Shown in pieces: positions 1 through 7,055 of a stretch of 7,055 nucleotides of DNA. A model generated the notes under the pieces. It searched no databases and was not told where the DNA came from. It saw only the letters and a list, made by a program, of their open reading frames with translations. The number at the start of each line of letters is the position of its first letter. Positions within the stretch are counted from its first letter, which is position 1. The stretch comes from Thiobacillaceae bacterium (lineage in GTDB: Bacteria; Pseudomonadota; Gammaproteobacteria; Burkholderiales; Thiobacillaceae). The DNA is taken from the NCBI GenBank assembly GCA_012274165.1, contig JAAPAA010000369.1, forward strand, positions 1-7,055. The letters are read 5' to 3'. A program made the position numbers and the translations under genes.

Positions 1-2017
<2,017 letters not shown>

Positions 2018-2018
2018 C

Positions 2019-2753
2019 ATGAACGAACCCATCCGCCTCTCCAAACTGATGTCCGAACGCGGCCTGTGCTCGCGCCGCGAAGCCGACAGCTACATCGAGC
2101 GCGGGCTGGTGTTTGTCGACGGCACGCGGGTCAGCGAACTCGGCACCAAGGTCGACCCGGACTGCGCCATTCGCCTGGGCCGGGAGGCCAGCGCGCAGCA
2201 GCAACAGCGCGTCACCATCCTGCTGCACAAACCGGTCGGCTACGTGTCGGGGCAGCCGGAGCCGGGCTATCAGCCTGCCGTGGTGTTGATCCGTCCGGAG
2301 ACACTGTGGCAGGACGGGCGCGCCGGACCGGCTTTTTCACGCGAACACCTGAAGAGCCTAGCGCCCGCCGGGCGGCTGGATATCGATTCGACCGGGCTGC
2401 TGGTGCTGACGCAGGATGGGCGCATCGCCAAGCAATTGATCGGCGACCATTCGGACGTTGAAAAGGAATATCTGGTGCGGGTGGAGGGGCCACTGGATGA
2501 TCGCGGATTTGCGCTGCTCAATCATGGCTTGACGCTGGACGGCAAGAAACTGCGCCCTGCCAAAGTGACTTGGCAAAATGCCGACCAGCTGCGCTTTATC
2601 CTGAAGGAAGGCCGCAAACGGCAAATCCGCCGCATGTGCGAGCTGGTCGGACTCAAAGTGGTGGGTTTGAAACGCGTGCGCATCGGCCGCGTGCGGCTGG
2701 GGGACTTGCCACTCGGGCAGTGGCGCTACCTGCGTGAGGATGAACAGTTTTAG
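2019..2753 (+). CDS. rluF: RluF-like 23S rRNA pseudouridine synthase (RsuA/RluB/E/F family)
   Basis: A 244-residue enzyme predicted to isomerise a uridine in rRNA to pseudouridine; it has no membrane segment and should be cytoplasmic. An S4 RNA-binding domain occupies about residues 5-50 (IRLSKLMSERGLCSRREAD). The catalytic domain follows, with HKPVGYVS (70-77), GRLDIDSTGLL carrying the catalytic aspartate D121, EKEYLV (148-153) and KEGRKRQIRRMCELVG (196-211). The late motif LPLGQWRYL matches the RluF style (GIPLGEWRDL in E. coli, from memory), so RluF is preferred over RluB or RsuA. In E. coli RluF modifies U2604 of 23S rRNA; the exact target here is inferred. The stretch between KPVG and GRLD is about 16 residues longer than I recall for E. 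coli RluF. The ATG lies one base after the uvrA stop, without a convincing Shine-Dalgarno sequence, which suggests translational coupling. Family confidence is high, paralogue confidence moderate. Confidence 0.9.
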   Translation: MNEPIRLSKLMSERGLCSRREADSYIERGLVFVDGTRVSELGTKVDPDCAIRLGREASAQQQQRVTILLHKPVGYVSGQPEPGYQPAVVLIRPETLWQDGRAGPAFSREHLKSLAPAGRLDIDSTGLLVLTQDGRIAKQLIGDHSDVEKEYLVRVEGPLDDRGFALLNHGLTLDGKKLRPAKVTWQNADQLRFILKEGRKRQIRRMCELVGLKVVGLKRVRIGRVRLGDLPLGQWRYLREDEQF

Positions 2754-2763
2754 CCGTCCTTGG

Positions 2764-2788
2764 GTACAAGTTCGACCAGCCCTTGTAC
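2764..2788. repeat. Inverted repeat / small hairpin downstream of rluF
   Basis: GTACAAG (2764-2770) and CTTGTAC (2782-2788) are perfect 7-base inverted repeats around an 11-base loop, extendable by one G-U pair in RNA. The hairpin begins 11 bases after the rluF stop and 21 bases before the stronger terminator stem. No T-run follows it directly on either strand; the nearest, TTTT at 2798-2801, is nine bases away. It is therefore unlikely to terminate transcription alone. It may stabilise the 3' end of the rluF mRNA, or be chance. Confidence 0.5.
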
Positions 2789-2808
2789 TGGCATCACTTT
2801 TCGCTAAT

Positions 2809-2834
2809 CGGCCAGGCATTGCCTGGCCGTTTTT
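2809..2834 (+). terminator. Rho-independent terminator of the uvrA-rluF transcript
   Basis: CGGCCAGGC (2809-2817) and GCCTGGCCG (2821-2829) form a perfect, very GC-rich 9-base-pair stem with a 3-base ATT loop, followed at once by TTTTT (2830-2834). This is a classical intrinsic terminator for plus-strand transcription, 55 bases after the rluF stop. Read from the minus strand the same stem is followed by ATTAGCG, which has no U-run, so it should act poorly on the convergent efflux transcript. The T-run contributes two bases to the stop codon of the transporter gene on the other strand. Confidence 0.9.
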
Positions 2835-5800
2835 AGGGTGGCGAAACCGCCGGGCTTGCCGGCACGCGCCGGAACAACCGCCCGCCCCAGGCCATCAGGT
2901 CATCGACATAGGTGAACACCACCGGGATGACCAGCAGGCTGAGGAAAGTTGAGGTGATCAATCCGCCGATCACCACAATCGCCATCGGCGCCCGAAAGCT
3001 GGGGTCGGTGCCGATGCCAATGGCAATAGGCAGCATGCCCGCGCCCATGGCAATCGTGGTCATCACGATTGGTCTGGCGCGCTTGCGGCAGGCGTCCAGC
3101 AAGGCGTCCCAGCGGTTCAAGCCGTGGTCGCGACGCGCCAGGATGACGTAGTCGATCAACAGGATGGAGTTCTTGGTGGCAATCCCCATCAGCATCACCA
3201 GGCCGATCATCGACGGCATCGACAGCGCGGTATGGGTGAGGAACAGCGCCAGGAAGGCGCCGGGTATCGACAGCACCAGCGCGGCCAGAATGGTCACCGG
3301 CTGCACGAAGCCCTTGAACAGCAGCACCAGCACGATGTAGATACACAGCACGCCGGTCATCATGGCGAGACCAAAACTGGCGAACAGTTCGTTCATCGCC
3401 TCGGCGTCGCCGACCGTGGACTGCGTCACGCCGGGCGGCAGGTTCTGGATACTGGGCAAGGCCATGGCCTGTTGTTCCACCCAACCCAGGGGTTGCTGGT
3501 TCAACTCGACTTCAAAGTTGATATTGCGTTGCCGGTCGTAGCGGTCGATTTCGGCCGGCCCGCTGTCGATGCTGAGCGAGGCGACGTTGCCGATCATCAC
3601 CGGGCCATGGGTACCGGGCACCGTCATGCGTTCCAGCAAGGCCATGTCCTGACGCGCGCCAGGCGGCAGCATGACGACGATCGGCACTTGCCGCTGCGCC
3701 AGATTGAGTTTGGGCAGGCTTTGGTCGTAGTCGCCGGCGGTGGCGATGCGCAGCGTGTCGGCAATCGAGGCTGCGGTGACGCCGAGGGCTGCGGCCTTGG
3801 CGAAATCGGGGCGCACCACCAGTTCGGGGCGCACCAGACTGGCGCTGGTGGTGACGTTGCCGATGCCGGGAATCGTGCGCAGATCGCGCTCGACCTTGCG
3901 GGCATGCTCGGCCAGCGCCTGGCCATTTTCGCTGGCCAGCACCAGCACGTATTTCTCGTTGGAGCCGCCGAATCCGACATTGACCCGGGCGCCGGGAAGC
4001 GCCGTGAGCGCTTCGCGCAATTCGCGCTCAACCGTCTGTTTCTTGATGCCGCCGCGCTGCGCGCGCGGAGTCATGTCGATGCTGAGCGTGGCCTTGCGCA
4101 CTTCGGCTGCACCGCGCGGCGTGAAGGGATCCGAACCCGCCGCGCCGCCGCCGATCGCCGTGTAGACCAGGGTGACGTGCGGATTTTTTTGCACGATGAC
4201 GCGCGCCTGTTCGGCTGCCGCCAGTGTTTGCGTATAGGTGCTGCCCGGCGGCAAAGACAGATAGACCTGGGTTTGCGACAGGTCGTCCGGCGGAATAAAA
4301 CCGGTCGGCAGCAACGGCACCAGCGCAAAAGACCCAAAAAAGAAGCCCGCCGTCGCCAGCAGGGTGACCAGCCGATGCCGCAGACACCATGCGGCCCAGC
4401 GCAGATAAAACCCCATCCAGAACGGTTCGGCGTGGGTCTGCTTCGGCGGTTTCAGAATATAGGCTGCCATCATCGGCGTGAGCATGCGCGCCACCACCAG
4501 CGAGAAGAACACCGCAATCGCGGCGCTCCAGCCGAACTGCACAAAGAACTTCCCTGGCACGCCGCTCATGAACGCCGTCGGCAGAAACACCGCGATCAGC
4601 GTAAAGGTGGTGGCGATCACCGCCATGCCGATTTCATCTGCAGCCTCCATCGCCGCCTGGTAGGGCGTTTTTCCCATGCGCAAATGGCGAATGATGTTCT
4701 CGATTTCGACAATGGCATCGTCCACCAGCACGCCGACCACCAGCGACAAGGACAACAGGGTGACCACATTGAGGGTAAAGCCCATCAGGTGCATCACCGC
4801 AAAAGCCGGGATCATCGACAGCGGCAGCGCGGTGGCCGACACCAGCGTGGCGCGCCAGTCCCGCAGGAAAAGCCAGACTACCAGCACCGCGAGGATGCCG
4901 CCCTCGAACAGCAGCGCCATCGATCCATCGAAGTTTTCCTGCACCGGATCGACGTAGTTGAAGGCCTCGGTAATGCTGATATCCGGATGCTCGGCTTTAA
5001 TCCGGGCCAGCTCGGCGCGGACTTTTTCAGCCACCTCGACTTCGCCCGCCCCGCGGCTGCGCACAATCTCGAAGCCGACCACCGGCTTGCCATTGAGCAA
5101 CGCGGCGGAGCGCTGCTCGGCCACGCTGTCGGTGACGCGGGCCACCTGATCGAGCCGCACGTGCCGGCCATCAGACAGCGCGATATCCATGCGCGCCAGC
5201 TCGTCGGCCGAGGCGACCGTGGCTATGGTGCGCACCGATTGTTCGGCGCCTCCCAGGTCGGCGCGGCCACCCGAGGCTTCCTGCTGAATCTGCCGCAATT
5301 GGCGGGAAATGTCTGCCGCACTCGCGTTTAACGCCAGCAGGCGCGCCGGATCGAGCTCCACCCGCACCTCGCGACTGACGCCGCCCACGCGCGCCACCGC
5401 GCCCACCCCGCGCACGCTGAGCAGGCGTTTGGTGATGCTGTTATCGACAAACCAGGACAGCGCTTCATCGTCCATCCGGCTGGAGGCGACGGTATAAGTC
5501 AGAATTGGCGCGCCCGACAGGTTCACCTTTGACATCATCGGATCGCGCAGGTCGGTAGGCAAATCCGAGCGGATGCGCGAGACTGCATCGCGCACCTCGT
5601 CCACCGCCTCCTGCGTGGGTTTTTCCAGCCGAAACTCAATGGTGACCGTGGCGGTGCCGTCCTGCACCTTGGTGTAAATGTGCTTGATGCCTTGCAGGGT
5701 AGCGACTGCATTTTCGATCTTGCGTGCGACTTCGGTTTCCAGCTGGGCGGGCGCTGCACCCGGCAAGCTGGCGGACACCGTCACCGTCGGCAAATCGATA

Positions 5801-5916
5801 TCAGGGAACTGCTGGATTTTCATTGCATTGAACGCCACCAGACCTGCCAGCGTCAGCATGACGAACAGCAATACAGCCGGGATGGGGTTTCTAATCGACC
5901 AGGAAGAAACGTTCAT
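2833..5916 (-). CDS. RND efflux transporter, inner-membrane permease (AcrB/HAE1 type)
   Basis: A 1027-residue resistance-nodulation-division pump protein, predicted to work as a trimer that uses proton influx to drive substrates from periplasm or membrane out through an adaptor and outer-membrane channel. The layout is typical: TM1 about 10-29, a large periplasmic loop to about 335, TM2-TM6 (about 335-486), TM7 about 514-535, a second large loop to about 847, and TM8-TM12 (about 848-1000). Proton-relay residues are present: D399/D400 in GVLVDDAIVEIEN, K915 in GIATKNSILL, and R946 and T953 in RARPIVMT. The length is near AcrB (about 1050). The N terminus MNVSSWSIRNP is the usual family start, so I keep this ATG although the best Shine-Dalgarno candidate is 13 bases away. 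It follows the adaptor gene by 34 bases, and its TAA overlaps the T-run of the convergent rluF terminator. Substrate is unknown. The heavy-metal (CusA) subfamily cannot be formally excluded, but drug/amphiphile type fits better. Confidence 0.95.
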   Translation of the reverse strand: MNVSSWSIRNPIPAVLLFVMLTLAGLVAFNAMKIQQFPDIDLPTVTVSASLPGAAPAQLETEVARKIENAVATLQGIKHIYTKVQDGTATVTIEFRLEKPTQEAVDEVRDAVSRIRSDLPTDLRDPMMSKVNLSGAPILTYTVASSRMDDEALSWFVDNSITKRLLSVRGVGAVARVGGVSREVRVELDPARLLALNASAADISRQLRQIQQEASGGRADLGGAEQSVRTIATVASADELARMDIALSDGRHVRLDQVARVTDSVAEQRSAALLNGKPVVGFEIVRSRGAGEVEVAEKVRAELARIKAEHPDISITEAFNYVDPVQENFDGSMALLFEGGILAVLVVWLFLRDWRATLVSATALPLSMIPAFAVMHLMGFTLNVVTLLSLSLVVGVLVDDAIVEIENIIRHLRMGKTPYQAAMEAADEIGMAVIATTFTLIAVFLPTAFMSGVPGKFFVQFGWSAAIAVFFSLVVARMLTPMMAAYILKPPKQTHAEPFWMGFYLRWAAWCLRHRLVTLLATAGFFFGSFALVPLLPTGFIPPDDLSQTQVYLSLPPGSTYTQTLAAAEQARVIVQKNPHVTLVYTAIGGGAAGSDPFTPRGAAEVRKATLSIDMTPRAQRGGIKKQTVERELREALTALPGARVNVGFGGSNEKYVLVLASENGQALAEHARKVERDLRTIPGIGNVTTSASLVRPELVVRPDFAKAAALGVTAASIADTLRIATAGDYDQSLPKLNLAQRQVPIVVMLPPGARQDMALLERMTVPGTHGPVMIGNVASLSIDSGPAEIDRYDRQRNINFEVELNQQPLGWVEQQAMALPSIQNLPPGVTQSTVGDAEAMNELFASFGLAMMTGVLCIYIVLVLLFKGFVQPVTILAALVLSIPGAFLALFLTHTALSMPSMIGLVMLMGIATKNSILLIDYVILARRDHGLNRWDALLDACRKRARPIVMTTIAMGAGMLPIAIGIGTDPSFRAPMAIVVIGGLITSTFLSLLVIPVVFTYVDDLMAWGGRLFRRVPASPAVSPP

Positions 5917-5927
5917 GATGCGGATTT

Positions 5928-5934
5928 CGCCTTC
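5928..5934 (-). promoter_or_regulatory. Possible ribosome binding site of the RND transporter gene
   Basis: On the minus strand GAAGGCG occurs in the 34-base gap between the adaptor stop and the transporter ATG, with 13 bases between AAGG and the ATG. That is longer than the usual 5-10 bases, so the site is weak. I see no promoter-like pair of boxes or terminator hairpin in this short gap, which fits two genes read from one mRNA. Confidence 0.35.
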
Positions 5935-5950
5935 AAGTAAGCCACACTGA

Positions 5951-7055
5951 TTACTCTACCGAAGCGGCAGGCGCGGCCACGACCCGCACCGAGTCGCCAT
6001 CCGCCAAAAAGCCCGCGCCACTCGCCACCACGCGCGCATCTGGCGGCAATCCGCTGACAATCTCGATGCGATCTCCCCTCCGCTGCCCAAGCTCCACCTT
6101 GACCTGAGCCACCTTGGCGAGACCGTGGCCATTTGCGCTATCCAGTTTGAACACATAGGAGAAACCATCGCGAACCACCACGGCCGATTGCGGCAGGCTC
6201 ATGACACGCGTGTGCCCCAGCGCAAACTCGCCGCGCGCAAAAATGCCCGCCCGGAGGCTGCTGCTTGTGTCAGCGACGGGAAGATCAACATACACCAGGC
6301 CGTTAAGCGTCTGCGGATCGACCGTGGGCGCAACCATGCGCACCTGGCCCTGCACACGCTTGCCGTCGGGGGTGATCAGCGTGGCGGCCATCCCGGGTTT
6401 CAGCTTGCCGAGATCGGCTGCGCTGACCTCGGCCCGCCACTCGAGGCGACCGCCGCGGATCAGGCGAAACAACTCTTGCCCCGGTTGTGCCAGCGAACCG
6501 ATTGTGGCGGTGCGGGCTGAAATCACCCCGTTATCCGGTGCGCGCACCAGCGTTTGCGCCATGCGCAATTGTTCGGACTGCATTCGGGCGCGCGCGGCGC
6601 TCAGCCGGGCAACGGCGGCCTTTTCGGCGGTCAGATACTGGTTAATCTGCTGGGCGCTGAGAAACCCGGTCATTTGATACTGACGCGCACGATCGCCGTT
6701 TGCCCTGGCCTCGGCCAACATCGCCTCCGCCTCGCTTACGGCAGCCTGGGACTGCGCCAGATCGGCAGTGACGGTGGCATTCGAGATGCGTGCCAGCACT
6801 TGCCCCTTTCGTACCTGATCCCCCACATTCACGCTGACATCGGTCAAGCGCAGGTTGCCGATTTCAGTGCTGATCACCGCTTCCTGCCAGGCTGCGATAT
6901 TGCCATTGGTCATCAGCAGTTGCGGCCACTCAAGCGACTGCGGCGTGATGGGGGTGACCGTCAGCGCAGGCTTGGCCGTTGCCGGTTTGTTTGCACTGAC
7001 TGCCGAACCAGGGCGCTCACCCGTATCCTTGGCACCATGAAGCGTCATCCAGACC
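5951..7055 (-). CDS. Periplasmic adaptor (membrane fusion protein) of an RND efflux pump, probably 5'-partial
   Basis: An HlyD/AcrA-type adaptor that should bridge the RND pump encoded next to it and an outer-membrane channel. Numbering from the Met at 7048, the first lipoyl half lies at about 55-90 (VNVGDQVRKGQVLARI). A helical hairpin follows at about 92-165, rich in Ala, Glu, Gln and Arg. The second lipoyl half is at about 167-197 (TLVRAPDNGVISARTA, then GQELFRLI), a beta-barrel at about 203-280 (LKPGMAATL, LRAGIFARGEFALG), and a membrane-proximal domain to about 358 (LPQSAVVVRDG, VKVELGQRRGD, IVSGLPPDARVVASG). The Met at 7048 gives 365 residues but opens with the hydrophilic MTLHGAKDTGERPG, with no signal peptide, lipobox or membrane anchor. 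The frame stays open to the window edge (Val-Trp before this Met), so the true start and export signal probably lie beyond it. The transporter gene follows 34 bases downstream; the pair is likely one operon. The substrate cannot be told. Confidence 0.93.
   Translation of the reverse strand, partial: VWMTLHGAKDTGERPGSAVSANKPATAKPALTVTPITPQSLEWPQLLMTNGNIAAWQEAVISTEIGNLRLTDVSVNVGDQVRKGQVLARISNATVTADLAQSQAAVSEAEAMLAEARANGDRARQYQMTGFLSAQQINQYLTAEKAAVARLSAARARMQSEQLRMAQTLVRAPDNGVISARTATIGSLAQPGQELFRLIRGGRLEWRAEVSAADLGKLKPGMAATLITPDGKRVQGQVRMVAPTVDPQTLNGLVYVDLPVADTSSSLRAGIFARGEFALGHTRVMSLPQSAVVVRDGFSYVFKLDSANGHGLAKVAQVKVELGQRRGDRIEIVSGLPPDARVVASGAGFLADGDSVRVVAAPAASVE

Noticed and set aside
2358..2819. 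A 153-codon minus-strand open frame covering the 3' half of rluF and the terminator.
   Set aside because: It is antisense to conserved pseudouridine synthase motifs, spans the terminator hairpin, and its product resembles nothing known to me.
2734..2952. A 72-codon plus-strand open frame starting in the end of rluF and crossing into the transporter's 3' end.
   Set aside because: It crosses the strong terminator and overlaps two well-supported genes; no ribosome site or recognisable domain.
3124..5331. A 735-codon open frame on the plus strand, opposite the RND transporter gene.
   Set aside because: It lies codon-for-codon in register with the transporter, so its stops would require TTA, CTA or TCA codons in that gene, which are rare in GC-rich DNA. 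The translation is a His/Gln/Arg-rich string with no recognisable domain, while the opposite frame is a clear full-length RND pump.
6125..6677. Plus-strand open frames opposite the adaptor gene (6125-6520 and 6201-6677).
   Set aside because: They are antisense to conserved adaptor sequence and show no domain; shadow frames of GC-rich coding DNA.

Overview
The window looks like ordinary chromosomal DNA from a GC-rich Gram-negative proteobacterium. A betaproteobacterium is my best guess, because the UvrA and RluF-like proteins read like those of that class; I could not run a search to confirm it. It holds four protein genes in two convergent pairs and is almost fully coding. I found no RNA gene, mobile element, CRISPR array, integration site or toxin/defence cassette.

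The plus-strand half (1-2753) starts inside uvrA, the damage-recognition ATPase of nucleotide excision repair. About the first 270 residues lie outside the window. One base after the uvrA stop comes an intact gene for an RsuA/RluB/E/F-family rRNA pseudouridine synthase, closest to RluF by motifs. The two are probably co-transcribed. Their transcript should end at a strong intrinsic terminator at 2809-2834, preceded by a second, smaller inverted repeat.

The minus-strand half (2833-7055) encodes two parts of a tripartite efflux pump. A periplasmic adaptor of the membrane fusion family (5951-7055, its 5' end probably beyond the window) is followed 34 bases later by an inner-membrane RND transporter of the AcrB/HAE1 type (2833-5916). 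The proton-relay residues of the transporter are intact. No outer-membrane TolC-like channel and no regulator is seen; either could lie upstream, beyond position 7055.

The points most worth a second look are modest. The AcrB phenylalanine cluster is mostly replaced in the transporter's substrate pocket. The rluF terminator's T-run overlaps the transporter's stop codon, with no matching terminator for the opposite transcript. The adaptor has no export signal within the window. I saw no evidence of a previously undescribed system.
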